Positions 1 to 7,106 are shown, numbered from the stretch's first letter. The stretch: 14,402 nt of DNA from Gammaproteobacteria bacterium (GCA_029879605.1 JAOUQA010000013.1:1-14402); one strand, 5' to 3'. A program made the numbers and translations. Notes: generated by a model from the letters alone, not told the origin.

Positions 1-15
1 TTAGAGGCGATATAT

Positions 16-327
16 ATGTCAGTTGAAAAAACAGATGAAGGCTACCTGGTAAACTCCAGTGACTGGAATGAAGAAATTGCGGCAGAAATCTTCAAAGAAG
101 AAGGTATTGAGCCAACCCAGGAGCACTGGGATGTTGTTAAATACGTACGCGAAGAAACACTGGGTGGTAACGAGCCTAATGAGCGTGGCATTATGAAAGC
201 CATGGGTAAGCTCTGGGGTCGTAAGGTGTCTTCTAAGGAAATGTATGAAATGTTTCCTGGCATGCCTTCCAAGCAGGGTCTGAAAATTGGCGGTTGCCCA
301 AAGAGTACTCGTAAAGGCGGCTATTAA
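16..327 (+). CDS. DsrC/TusE-family sulfur-relay-like protein, non-canonical cysteines
   Basis: The 103-residue protein has the length and layout of the DsrC/TusE/DsvC fold: an N-terminal segment with 'DEGYLV' and 'DWNEE', a helical middle with 'EHWDVVKYVRE', and the C-terminal arm 'KQGLKIGG' followed by CPKSTRK. Family members carry sulfur on a penultimate cysteine (CysA), and DsrC proper has a second cysteine (CysB) about ten residues earlier. Aligned by eye to the usual arm, CysB is Leu89 and CysA is Lys100. The only cysteine, Cys94, sits where a Leu normally precedes Pro-Lys, and the tail is slightly longer (ends GGY). It is therefore a DsrC-like paralogue (compare 'RspA' proteins), not a typical TusE or DsrC, and may be regulatory. 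The start is supported by an AGAGG-type ribosome-binding site at about 4-8. No gene symbol is given because the active residues differ. Confidence 0.85.
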   Translation: MSVEKTDEGYLVNSSDWNEEIAAEIFKEEGIEPTQEHWDVVKYVREETLGGNEPNERGIMKAMGKLWGRKVSSKEMYEMFPGMPSKQGLKIGGCPKSTRKGGY

Positions 328-384
328 GCCACTTTTGTAAACTTTTTGCTGTCTATTCCCATTGGGGTAGAGGCAATTTAATCC

Positions 385-432
385 AATTCCGGCTATAATT
401 CGCCCACTTTGGTCGAATGACCAGCCGGAATT
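385..432. promoter_or_regulatory. Inverted repeat plus -10-like element upstream of the small protein at 458
   Basis: A perfect 10-bp inverted repeat (aattccggct at 385-394, agccggaatt at 423-432) encloses a smaller hairpin, ggtc-gaat-gacc, at 411-422. A perfect TATAAT lies at 394-399, overlapping the left arm, with no convincing -35 box. If that hexamer is the promoter, transcription would start near 406 and only the small hairpin and right arm would be in the RNA. If transcription comes from upstream, the whole stem could fold in the leader. Both readings are inference. Confidence 0.4.
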
Positions 433-457
433 AATACAGACTTCAAAAGGTGAAGCC

Positions 458-661
458 ATGAGCGATAGAGCTACTTTAATTAAAGAACTGCTGGATATGC
501 AGAAAAAATTCATCGAAGAAGAGCACAAAAATGGCTTCGATGCTAAAAACTACTTTACGCCTGAAGCAGGTCATGCATTAGACGGTTACCGTCAGACATT
601 TAATGATAAAGCCATGCAACTAGTTGATGCTGCACATGCTGATAAAGGTTCTAAGCGTTAA
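458..661 (+). CDS. Small conserved-looking hypothetical protein (67 aa)
   Basis: This is a 67-residue, charged, probably cytoplasmic and mostly helical protein with no cysteine, no signal peptide and no membrane segment. I do not recognise the family. The start is convincing: an AAGGTGAAG ribosome-binding site lies just upstream of the ATG. A -10-like box precedes it and a strong hairpin terminator follows the stop codon. That full set of expression signals argues that it is a real gene transcribed alone or with the DsrC-like gene 130 bases upstream. The helical segment from residue 4 to 27, rich in Lys and Glu, could be a short coiled coil. No function is proposed. Confidence 0.75.
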   Translation: MSDRATLIKELLDMQKKFIEEEHKNGFDAKNYFTPEAGHALDGYRQTFNDKAMQLVDAAHADKGSKR

Positions 662-685
662 TTCTAGTTACGCTGTTAGATACTG

Positions 686-715
686 AAAAGGCCAGTCAAA
701 TGACTGGCCTTTTTT
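686..715. terminator. Rho-independent terminator, probably bidirectional
   Basis: A 12-bp perfect stem (686-697 with 702-713, core GGCCAGTC/GACTGGCC) with a 4-nt loop is followed by a T-run on the plus strand. An A-run on its left side makes it usable from the minus strand too. It ends the small gene at 458-661 and probably also the convergent hydroxylase gene that ends at 753. Confidence 0.9.
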
Positions 716-752
716 ATTCTTAAAAGAAAACTTATTTGTGGACTAAATCTTT

Positions 753-1427
753 TTAAATCTCCGTCCACATACGCACCAGGTTGATATAGGTGTGATCAAT
801 CTTTACTACTTCCTCATCATCCGGGTATTTTTTCTGTAAAGACTCCCGGGTTTTATGTAAGTTATAGAGTAATTCACGTTTGTCAGGTTCACGAATCATG
901 CTCTGGGCCCAGGTAACAGCAACCAGGCGTGTTCCCGAGGTGACTTCTGCTACATGGTGCAGACTGCCAGAAGGGTAGGTAATGGCATCGCCCGCATCAA
1001 GTTTTACTTTGCGATCGCCAAACTGGGTGCGTATGACTGTTTCACCGCCTTCGTATTCACCGGGTTCAGATAAAAAAACAGTGGTTGATACATCCGTACG
1101 GTAACGACCACCCATAGGACCCATGACAGGATCATCCACATGATCGCCGTAGGCTTTACCCGGTGTGTAACGGGCGTAAAATGGCGTCGCAACACGGTGA
1201 GGAAAAACGGCTGCCTGGTAGACGGGATGATTGTACAAAGCATTCATCACGATATTATTTAGCTGGTTGATGGTTTGCGAATCCTGCGGGATTTCTTCAT
1301 TGTTTTTGACTTTGCGTGCAGTCACGCCTGCACTTAATCGGCCATCAACAAAACGTGAAGAGTCAATTAATTCACGTACGGTTTTTAGTTGTTGTTTATC
1401 AAGAACATTGTGTATCGGTAGCAGCAT
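753..1427 (-). CDS. piuC: PiuC/YbiX-type PKHD Fe(II)/2-oxoglutarate-dependent hydroxylase
   Basis: The 224-residue protein matches the size and order of PiuC/YbiX, the PKHD-type hydroxylases. The Fe(II) facial triad is visible as His96-x-Asp98 in 'YGDHVDDP' and His157 in 'PSGSLHHV'; Arg167 in 'SGTRLVAVTW' fits the 2-oxoglutarate carboxylate ligand, with the expected ten-residue spacing from His157. The N-terminal 'DGRLSAG' and the C-terminal 'LYNLHKTRESL' segment are also typical. These enzymes often accompany TonB-dependent siderophore receptors, and their substrate is poorly known. Here no receptor is adjacent, so the gene stands alone between convergent and divergent unknown genes. The ATG is supported by GGAG a few bases upstream. 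No clear Fur box was seen in its upstream region. Confidence 0.9.
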   Translation of the reverse strand: MLLPIHNVLDKQQLKTVRELIDSSRFVDGRLSAGVTARKVKNNEEIPQDSQTINQLNNIVMNALYNHPVYQAAVFPHRVATPFYARYTPGKAYGDHVDDPVMGPMGGRYRTDVSTTVFLSEPGEYEGGETVIRTQFGDRKVKLDAGDAITYPSGSLHHVAEVTSGTRLVAVTWAQSMIREPDKRELLYNLHKTRESLQKKYPDDEEVVKIDHTYINLVRMWTEI

Positions 1428-1548
1428 GGTTTCTCCGGGTGCTGTTCAGGGTTTTATTGCACACGCATCTGATTTGATCCTAGAAAAACCAATTGAATCA
1501 CAAAATTCCGCACAAGCTCTTGATTCATCTAGCTATATGAAAAAAGTG

Positions 1549-1563
1549 CTTATTACCAATAAG
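1549..1563. repeat. Short palindrome in the divergent intergenic region
   Basis: A perfect 6-bp inverted repeat with a 3-nt centre (cttatt-acc-aataag) lies between the divergent hydroxylase gene (start 1427) and the gene starting at 1680. The position suits an operator acting on either promoter. AT-rich palindromes this short arise by chance, so the regulatory role is only a guess. Confidence 0.25.
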
Positions 1564-1679
1564 GTGATTACGCATTTTTTCATTACGCTATCCAAATCAA
1601 TATCTCGCACATCTTTTTTGTGCTCAACTGATTTTTCTAGGATAATCCCCATTGTCTATGAATAAGGTGTTGTACTGCA

Positions 1680-2000
1680 ATGATTTTAAATATAAATATT
1701 GATCAGGAAATGTTTGGGCTTGATGTGCCAGATAGCTTGATGACAGAGCTTGCGCCCATTATGAAAGATATGGATACGGATTTTGATAAGGGTGTGCAGA
1801 TGGGGCGTTTCTGGGTGGATGAGCCTACAGATGAACAGCGTTGCCAGGTTGCCGCGAATAATATTGTTAATGCCATGCATGCAGAAAATAAACGTATGCT
1901 GTATTTAATGTCTGCTTACATACTGAGTAAATTTCCAGGTGTACAGGAAGTGGTGGTTAATTCAGATTATGAAATGCAGGATATAGATATTCGTATTTAG
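1680..2000 (+). CDS. Hypothetical acidic protein (106 aa), first of a gene pair
   Basis: This is an unrecognised 106-residue protein without signal peptide or membrane segment, rich in Asp, Glu and Met, and likely cytoplasmic. It has a single cysteine at residue 55 ('EQRCQVAANN'). Its end, 'EVVVNSDYEMQDIDI', looks like a beta strand. An AAGGTG ribosome-binding site at 1664-1669 lies about ten bases before the ATG. The next gene begins four bases after the stop, so the two are almost certainly co-transcribed and perhaps translationally coupled, which suggests they act together. No function is proposed. Confidence 0.75.
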   Translation: MILNINIDQEMFGLDVPDSLMTELAPIMKDMDTDFDKGVQMGRFWVDEPTDEQRCQVAANNIVNAMHAENKRMLYLMSAYILSKFPGVQEVVVNSDYEMQDIDIRI

Positions 2001-2004
2001 ATTT

Positions 2005-2352
2005 ATGGCCGATCTTTTTTCGATGAAATCACCATTAATGATTCGTTTTCCTGATGGAAATAAAAGAATCATGGCTGAATATTTTGAACATCCCGAAGGT
2101 TTATTGTTTTTTGATGTTTTCTGGAATCAGTCAGATGATTCTGCAATTCATCTTGTTAAAGGGGGGTACAAGGGTGAAGGTCCGTGGAAAATCGGTGATG
2201 CAGTGATTAATGTTCTGGGTTGTCACGGTACTGATCCGGAACTGGCCACTTTGTTTTCTGAATGGCAAATGTATTTACAGATGTCAGCGGATGCTTATCC
2301 TGCAGATGAAGAAATAAAACAGCTGGCGATTTCAAAAGGTGCTGTTGGTTAG
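2005..2352 (+). CDS. Hypothetical protein (115 aa), coupled to the preceding gene
   Basis: This is an unrecognised 115-residue soluble protein. The first half looks beta-rich ('PLMIRFPDGNKRIMAEYF', 'GLLFFDVFWNQS') and includes a Gly-rich turn 'KGGYKGEGPWKIGDAVINVLGC'; the C-terminal third is helical ('LFSEWQMYLQMSADAYPADEEIKQLA'). The ATG at 2005 has no good ribosome-binding site of its own, consistent with re-initiation after the stop four bases upstream; Met7 (2023) is an alternative start. A strong terminator follows at 2374-2401. Its fold looks like a small beta-barrel or PilZ-like domain by eye, but the RxxxR and DxSxxG motifs of PilZ are not present, so I do not assign it. Confidence 0.75.
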   Translation: MADLFSMKSPLMIRFPDGNKRIMAEYFEHPEGLLFFDVFWNQSDDSAIHLVKGGYKGEGPWKIGDAVINVLGCHGTDPELATLFSEWQMYLQMSADAYPADEEIKQLAISKGAVG

Positions 2353-2373
2353 TTTTGATTTAATAATGGAAAT

Positions 2374-2401
2374 AAAAAGGCCTGCTATGCAGGCCTTTTT
2401 T
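2374..2401. terminator. Bidirectional rho-independent terminator
   Basis: A perfect 12-bp stem (2374-2385 with 2389-2400, core GGCCTGC/GCAGGCC) with loop TAT is flanked by A5 on the left and T6 on the right. It sits exactly between convergent genes ending at 2352 (+) and 2407 (-) and can serve both. Confidence 0.92.
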
Positions 2402-2406
2402 ATAGA

Positions 2407-3735
2407 TCAGAAGTGGTAACCAATATTAATACCCAGTGTGGTTATGCCCAGGCCAATTTTTGCACCTGTTCCTGGTGAAGCGAGTGTTTCATCCTGTGCT
2501 TTAGAGACATGAAAGCCCAGCTCCCAGTACTTGCTTAAGTGGTAATCACCACCAAAGGCAAAGTGAGTGGTAGTGACGGCTGGCAAAATATAGTTGCTGT
2601 CAGTATCGGCATTTTTGATCGGTGCATCTGATTGATTATATCCTGCACGTAAATTGAATTTATCAGTCACTGCGTAATTAACGCCTACTGCAATAATGGT
2701 CTGATCATTCCAGCCAGCAGGCATGGTTAGTGTCATGCCGCCTGGACCAGTAATCTTTAATACATTTAATGTATCTGACCACTGGATCATTTTTATATCT
2801 AATGACAACGTCAGTTGTTGTACGGGTTTGTAAGCGATGCCGGCAGAAATCATTTCAGGGAAATCCAGTTCCAGACTATAGGTACCTGCTGGGCAAATTA
2901 CAGTGGCAGGTGGGCCGGGGTTAACAGGGCAGCCACTAATTTGTAGCTGGCCTGTTGCATCCATTATGTCACCATTGGATAGCTGGTATTTCATGTCACT
3001 GAACTGCTGTTTGCTTTTGTAGCTGGCACCTACGGTGATCTGGTCATTGATATCGTATAGTGCGCCCAGCGTAAAACCAAAGCCAAAGGATTGTGCAGTA
3101 CGGCTGAGATCCAGGTTAGCCATTTTTGTATCGGCTATGCCATCAGCTGTAGTGTCTGCAATAAACGCCTGTCTTAATGAAACAGACTGGTAGTCAATGT
3201 TTAATGAAGCCCCCAGGCTTAATTTCTTATCCACATTCCAGGCCAGGGTGGGTGCCATTTGCCAGAACTGTAGTGAAGAGTAGCCTTCAAAATACATATC
3301 AGGCGATGGAGCTGGTGTAGCTGCGGCATACTGGGTCAAGGGGTAGTCAGTGCCCAGGCCTGAAGTACCATAAATACCACCACCAAAATAAATATCGCTT
3401 CCATCATCTACCGGGGCTGACCAGCCGAGGGCAGGTACACCATACTGGGTGGCTTCACTGTCGTTACGTTCACCGCCCATGGATGAAAAATCCACATGTC
3501 TATCAGGCATGAACATTTCCAGGCTGAAATCAGCGCGCTTCCCAATACGTGCCATGCCTGCCGGGTTTGTAATAGCTGTCATGGCTGATCCGGGGCTGGC
3601 TGTAACGGCACCGGCCAGGCCTTTCTGGTAGCTGCCTATCCCTATAAGCTGGTAACCATTGGTGGCATATGAATACTGGTAGCAGCCCATCAGGCTGGCG
3701 AGGAGAATGGACTTAGCTAAGTTTTTGTTTTTCAT
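2407..3735 (-). CDS. FadL/OmpP1/TodX-family outer-membrane transporter
   Basis: The 442-residue protein has an N-terminal signal peptide (basic 'MKNKNLAKS', hydrophobic core, cleavage after 'YSYA' at residue 24). It then starts the mature chain with 'TNGYQLIGIGSYQKGLAGA', typical of FadL proteins. The family hallmark NPA is at residues 57-59 ('ITNPAGMARIG'). The rest is alternating amphipathic beta strands, and it ends in Phe like most outer-membrane barrels. FadL proteins pass long-chain fatty acids or other hydrophobic molecules through the outer membrane. Cys269 and Cys281 lie in one predicted loop and could form a disulfide. An in-frame GTG at 3747 would add four residues, but ATG at 3735 gives a better signal peptide and has a weak AAGTG site upstream, so I prefer it. 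The exact substrate is unknown. Confidence 0.92.
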   Translation of the reverse strand: MKNKNLAKSILLASLMGCYQYSYATNGYQLIGIGSYQKGLAGAVTASPGSAMTAITNPAGMARIGKRADFSLEMFMPDRHVDFSSMGGERNDSEATQYGVPALGWSAPVDDGSDIYFGGGIYGTSGLGTDYPLTQYAAATPAPSPDMYFEGYSSLQFWQMAPTLAWNVDKKLSLGASLNIDYQSVSLRQAFIADTTADGIADTKMANLDLSRTAQSFGFGFTLGALYDINDQITVGASYKSKQQFSDMKYQLSNGDIMDATGQLQISGCPVNPGPPATVICPAGTYSLELDFPEMISAGIAYKPVQQLTLSLDIKMIQWSDTLNVLKITGPGGMTLTMPAGWNDQTIIAVGVNYAVTDKFNLRAGYNQSDAPIKNADTDSNYILPAVTTTHFAFGGDYHLSKYWELGFHVSKAQDETLASPGTGAKIGLGITTLGINIGYHF

Positions 3736-4274
3736 GGCAATATTCACTTAATTAAGGTATCAGGTACCTGTTTAAAAAGAAGCTGGAAATGCTTAAGGGT
3801 TTAATCATTTATCGGGAGGGATTTTTAGTATATAACAATATTTTGATAATCTAAATAACATGCAAATAAAATTTTGATGCCTGGTTATGTGACCTGTAGA
3901 ACATTTTTGAATATTGCTGAAAAACTACCTTCGAACGGGGGGGGCGTGCTGCTTGTATTATGTATAAGCTTTATATTGGGTATATATAAATCGTCAGGAC
4001 AACTTCTGTCTGTTTACCCAGTATAAATTATCAAAATCAAATTCGACAAATTCATAAAAGTAAGCGGTTAAGGACGATGGCTATGTCAGTTCATGTATGA
4101 GGCTGATATAACAGGCGATGTTTTGAATGTGTTTGTTTTATAATATATACACGAAAGAGGTTATTGCATGCTGTTGCATGGTTACTTCTAGAATGTATAA
4201 ACCAGGGATTTAGTCATATCCGGTATTTGACATATTAAATGGATTTAATAATTAAAATTAAGAGGTATTTTGGA
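3736..4274. other. Divergent intergenic region of about 540 bp
   Basis: This stretch separates the divergent FadL-family and secreted-protein genes. It contains a perfect palindrome caggtacctg at 3761-3770 near the FadL-family start, an uninterrupted run of eight G at 3937-3944, a TATAAT at 4139-4144 without a good -35, a near-direct repeat of TTGCATG at about 4165 and 4175, and a TTGACA at 4227-4232 without a strong -10. I see no convincing ORF, tRNA or riboswitch. It presumably holds two divergent promoters; the exact ones cannot be fixed by eye. Confidence 0.5.
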
Positions 4275-5189
4275 ATGAATAGTCAATCAATTATGTTTGA
4301 TATAAAAATAATTAGCTGTATTGTCGGCGTTCTGATGAGCAGCACAGTTCTTGCCTCAGACATAGTTGAGCGAGAAAACAATCATCCAGTGGCTTACGCA
4401 CAAAATATAATTCCCGGTATTGGTGATACAAATATTATTGCGGTGATGGGTGTCGTTAGTGGTGCTCCCCAGGAGGATCTTGATTTTTACCGCGTTTATG
4501 CCCGTGCTGGTGATGTTATTACTGTTGATGTCGATGGTGGTGTAGGTGGGTTGAGAAGTGTTGACACTTATGTTGCTATTTTCACGGGTGATTCGAATCA
4601 CACCATGTTGAGGGAAAATGATGATGCTGATTACCTCGATCCAGGTAGTGTGCATCGTTATGACAGTCTTATCGAAAATTTTGTGGCACCGAAAACAGGA
4701 AATTACTATATTGGTGTAAGTCATTATCCCAGGGTCTTTAAAAATGGTGCTATTACTAATGTAGGTTTTGAGGCTGTTGCGAATGTAAATGGTGATTATA
4801 AACTCGTTATTAAAGGTATTCGTTCGCGAGTCAAGCATGTCAGTATTGATGTGAAGCCTGGTAATAATAAGCCATCGCCTTTTAATCCAAGGGCTAAAGG
4901 TGTTGTACCTGTTGCAATACTGGCGGGTGAAAATTTTGATCCTATGCAAATTGATGTTAAATCACTGACCTTTGGTCATAGTGGTAATGAAAAGAGCATG
5001 GCAAAATGTAATAAGTTCGGCCGTGATGTCAATAAAGATCGCAAACTGGATCTAGTTTGCCATTATCATACCCAGGCGGCGAAATTTGTTAAAGGCGACC
5101 TGGAAGCTGTTTTGAAAGGCAAACTAAAAGATGGTACTGATATAGAAGGTCGTGGTCGGTTAAAAATTGTACCTGAAAAAGCGGAATAA
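4275..5189 (+). CDS. Secreted protein with PPC-like and calcium-loop 'IDVKPG' domains
   Basis: The preferred start, ATG at 4275, has AGAGG nine bases upstream and gives 304 residues; an in-frame ATG at 4239 lacks a ribosome-binding site and would add 12 residues. The signal peptide runs to about residue 28 ('STVLA' then SD). Residues 29-180 resemble a bacterial pre-peptidase C-terminal (PPC) domain: 'ERENNHPVAYAQNI', 'EDLDFYRVYARAGDVITVDV', 'YVAIF', 'DDAD' and 'GNYYIGV'. Residues 187-300 match a domain seen in many secreted and PEP-CTERM-associated proteins: 'VSIDVKPGNN', 'GVVPVAILAGENFDP', and the calcium-type loop DVNKDRKLD (251-259). No membrane anchor, sorting tail or protease domain is present, so it is likely a soluble exported binding or adhesive protein. 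It is probably monocistronic, with its own terminator. Confidence 0.85.
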   Translation: MNSQSIMFDIKIISCIVGVLMSSTVLASDIVERENNHPVAYAQNIIPGIGDTNIIAVMGVVSGAPQEDLDFYRVYARAGDVITVDVDGGVGGLRSVDTYVAIFTGDSNHTMLRENDDADYLDPGSVHRYDSLIENFVAPKTGNYYIGVSHYPRVFKNGAITNVGFEAVANVNGDYKLVIKGIRSRVKHVSIDVKPGNNKPSPFNPRAKGVVPVAILAGENFDPMQIDVKSLTFGHSGNEKSMAKCNKFGRDVNKDRKLDLVCHYHTQAAKFVKGDLEAVLKGKLKDGTDIEGRGRLKIVPEKAE

Positions 5190-5217
5190 CAAGTTTTAAT
5201 TAAAGAAAGTATTTGCA

Positions 5218-5241
5218 GGGCTGGTTATACCAGCCCTTTTT
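5218..5241 (+). terminator. Rho-independent terminator
   Basis: An 8-bp perfect GC-rich stem (gggctggt at 5218-5225, accagccc at 5229-5236) with loop TAT is followed by T5. It lies 29 bases after the stop of the secreted PPC-domain protein. Confidence 0.9.
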
Positions 5242-5572
5242 GCTGGCAGGCATATATCTAGAAGCTTAATGATAATCTAGTTTGTCGGATACAATTGGGT
5301 TATATACTTTGATGTTCTGTAGTGCTATGCCGCGAGTAAATAGGGATTGGTTTCTATTGGCTTAGATTTTATTGATATCATATAGCCAATAATTTTCTCC
5401 TGGCGAGTTGCATGATCCATATACGATTTTGTCTTCGCTTAAGTTCTTGTTTCTGTGATAGCTGATTACTCAGTATTGTTCTGTTTATATTATCTGTTAA
5501 TAGATGTGATCTTAAGATAGGTCGTTGCGTGGTAGTAATGTTTCGTCGATTGAATTGATAAATAAAGAATAA
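5242..5572. other. Intergenic stretch with no recognisable feature
   Basis: About 330 AT-rich bases lie between two terminators of convergent genes. I find no ORF with a plausible ribosome-binding site, no tRNA-like cloverleaf, and no strong hairpin. It could hide a small RNA, but nothing in the sequence shows one. Confidence 0.4.
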
Positions 5573-5597
5573 AAAAAGGGGCTATAAGCCCCTTTTT
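5573..5597 (-). terminator. Rho-independent terminator for the minus-strand lipoprotein genes
   Basis: The stem ggggct (5578-5583) pairs with agcccc (5587-5592) around loop ATA and is extended by A5/T5 on the two sides. Read on the minus strand it ends in a T-run and lies about 80 bases after the stop of the lipoprotein at 5679. It could also act on plus-strand read-through. Confidence 0.85.
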
Positions 5598-5678
5598 AAT
5601 AATTAGAAATATAAAATGTAATATAAGTGTCAGTTTGACATGTATATTACCTATTCTAAGCTCTTTAAAGTTATCAAG

Positions 5679-6527
5679 TTATTTTTTTGGAGCCATGCTT
5701 TCTTTGACTGCCATTGCAAACACCTGGGCCATTTTACGACCATGTTCTTCAAATAATTCTTTGTGTTCTGTCGGGTCTACAATGCCGGCTACCATGGCTC
5801 CTTGCTCATCTGTTGTTGCAAACCATTCACGAATGTTCATAACAGGTCCTGTACGTGTCACAAGCGTAGCATTGAATGCGGATCCTGTTGACGCAACTCC
5901 ATTCATCGCACTGGCAGCACCTATACATGCTTCGCAAGAGAAGGAAAAGCCAGGGTCATTAACTACCAGTACTGCATCTACCTTTAAAGCTTCAATTGAT
6001 TTTGCGATATAGTTACTTTCGCCGCCTTTATTGGTTAATGCAGTATCGCCAGACCAGGATGCTACTAGCCCATACTGGTTCATTTTTGAAGGTGAGGCAC
6101 CGATTGATTTGTCGCTTGTTACATTGCTAATAAATTTACCCAGGAAACCTGTTTCAGCTTTTGTTTCGGTTTTGCTGGCAGGCTGATATAAAGCAGTGAA
6201 TTGCGCATTTGAAATAACTTTAGAGTGCGGCATGATATTAAATGGCAATTCCTGGTTTTGTAGCGTTTGGGTGAATGTTCTAATGGCAGTATCAGCAGCT
6301 GTGTTGCCATTTTTGCCGATCGATGTTTCAACCAGTGCAGCTAATAGGCCTGTTGAATTATCCCGGGCATCTGCTCTGTAAGTAATTTGTTCGGGAACTG
6401 TATACATGATGACTGCGACATTTTTAATTTTTTTAACTTCTTCCAGGTTAACCGTGTTTTTGCCGAAGCTGCATGCCGCGAGAAATACGGGTAGTAATAA
6501 TATAATAGATAATCTAAATTGATTCAT
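5679..6527 (-). CDS. Putative outer-membrane lipoprotein with a CxxC pair (282 aa)
   Basis: The N-terminus is a lipoprotein signal: MNQFR, hydrophobic core, then lipobox 'LAAC' with Cys19. Ser20 at position +2 predicts sorting to the outer membrane. The mature part starts with 'NLEEVKKIKNVAVIMYTVPEQ', an alpha/beta pattern seen in some periplasmic assembly lipoproteins, and has an internal linker around residues 117-148. A second segment, 'IAKSIEALKVDAVLVVNDPGFSF', leads to Cys198-Glu-Ala-Cys201. That CxxC could be a disulfide or a metal or heme-redox site, but no CxxCH is present. A strong AAAGGA ribosome-binding site precedes the ATG, directly abutting a tandem heptamer repeat. It is probably co-transcribed with the lipoprotein gene 66 bases upstream. 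I do not recognise the family. Confidence 0.8.
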   Translation of the reverse strand: MNQFRLSIILLLPVFLAACSFGKNTVNLEEVKKIKNVAVIMYTVPEQITYRADARDNSTGLLAALVETSIGKNGNTAADTAIRTFTQTLQNQELPFNIMPHSKVISNAQFTALYQPASKTETKAETGFLGKFISNVTSDKSIGASPSKMNQYGLVASWSGDTALTNKGGESNYIAKSIEALKVDAVLVVNDPGFSFSCEACIGAASAMNGVASTGSAFNATLVTRTGPVMNIREWFATTDEQGAMVAGIVDPTEHKELFEEHGRKMAQVFAMAVKESMAPKK

Positions 6528-6537
6528 AAATTTTTCC

Positions 6538-6572
6538 TTTAGTGTTTAGTGTTTAGTGTTTAGTGTTTAGTG
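6538..6572. repeat. Five perfect tandem copies of the heptamer TTTAGTG
   Basis: Five uninterrupted 7-bp units lie between the lipoprotein genes at 5679-6527 and 6594-7106. Read on the minus strand the units are CACTAAA, and the last AAA runs straight into the GGA of the ribosome-binding site for the 5679-6527 gene. Loss or gain of a unit would change leader length but not the coding frame. Such repeats are prone to slipped-strand change. Confidence 0.95.
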
Positions 6573-6593
6573 TTGGTTATTGATAGATATAAA

Positions 6594-7106
6594 TTATTGG
6601 AATGATGAAATAGTTGATACGTCAATTGAAAAACTAACCGTGTGTTCTGTGGGGCCAACAACGAGAGGACCGCCTGCATAATCAGTTCTATTGTTGGTTA
6701 GTGGCATCACTACATTGTTTAGTGTGATTGTCGTAGTAGCAGTATCAAATGTTGGTAATGCAGCAGTTAAGCAGGCAGGGCTGCCAAGAGTGCTGCATTC
6801 ATATTCTATTCCGTAAGGTGAATCAAGTTGCGTCGCATCAGGTATATCTGTCAATCGTACCTTGATTTCGCCTCCATCAATGTCGTGAATTTTGTAAAAA
6901 AATAAACGCTTTGCTTCACCGCCTGATTGATAAAGGCAGCTAATATCAAATTCATTTGTGCTAGCAGTAAATGTTCCGCACCCGCCAAAGTTATAGTTCT
7001 GGCTGTCTATGGTTACGGTTATTACTGATCCTGATTCATTGTCACTTGAGCAGCCAGTTATTAATGCAAGAATTGACATGGTAAATGCAAGATATAAGTG
7101 TTTCAT
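6594..7106 (-). CDS. Putative small lipoprotein with four mature cysteines (170 aa)
   Basis: The signal segment ends in lipobox 'LITGC' with Cys19, and Ser20 predicts outer-membrane sorting. The mature domain looks all-beta ('SVITVTIDSQNYNF', 'GEIKVRLTDIPDA', 'TTTITLNNVVMPL', 'HTVSFSIDVSTI') with cysteines at 43, 57, 104 and 112. These are spaced like two disulfides (43-57 and 104-112) in a small sandwich domain. The family is not recognised. GAAGG lies just upstream of the ATG. The region from 7107 to 7227 should hold its promoter, because a terminator for the next upstream gene lies at 7222-7255. Confidence 0.8.
   Translation of the reverse strand: MKHLYLAFTMSILALITGCSSDNESGSVITVTIDSQNYNFGGCGTFTASTNEFDISCLYQSGGEAKRLFFYKIHDIDGGEIKVRLTDIPDATQLDSPYGIEYECSTLGSPACLTAALPTFDTATTTITLNNVVMPLTNNRTDYAGGPLVVGPTEHTVSFSIDVSTISSFQ

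Noticed and set aside
1428..1560. Fur box upstream of the PiuC-type hydroxylase
   Set aside because: Expected from the family, but no stretch matches the 7-1-7 consensus well enough to report.
1231..1665. Plus-strand open frame running out of the hydroxylase gene into the divergent intergenic region
   Set aside because: Half is antisense to the PiuC-type gene, there is no ribosome-binding site, and the product has no recognisable pattern; the region better fits two divergent promoters.
4020..4275. Possible cyclic-di-GMP riboswitch or other structured leader before the secreted-protein gene
   Set aside because: I looked for the conserved GEMM core and a tetraloop-receptor pattern and did not find them; only short chance repeats are present.
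4356..4949. Long minus-strand open frame (197 codons) inside the secreted PPC-domain gene
   Set aside because: It is antisense to a clearly coding frame with signal peptide and domains, has no ribosome-binding site, and its product is a low-complexity Thr/Ile/Asn-rich sequence typical of antisense frames.
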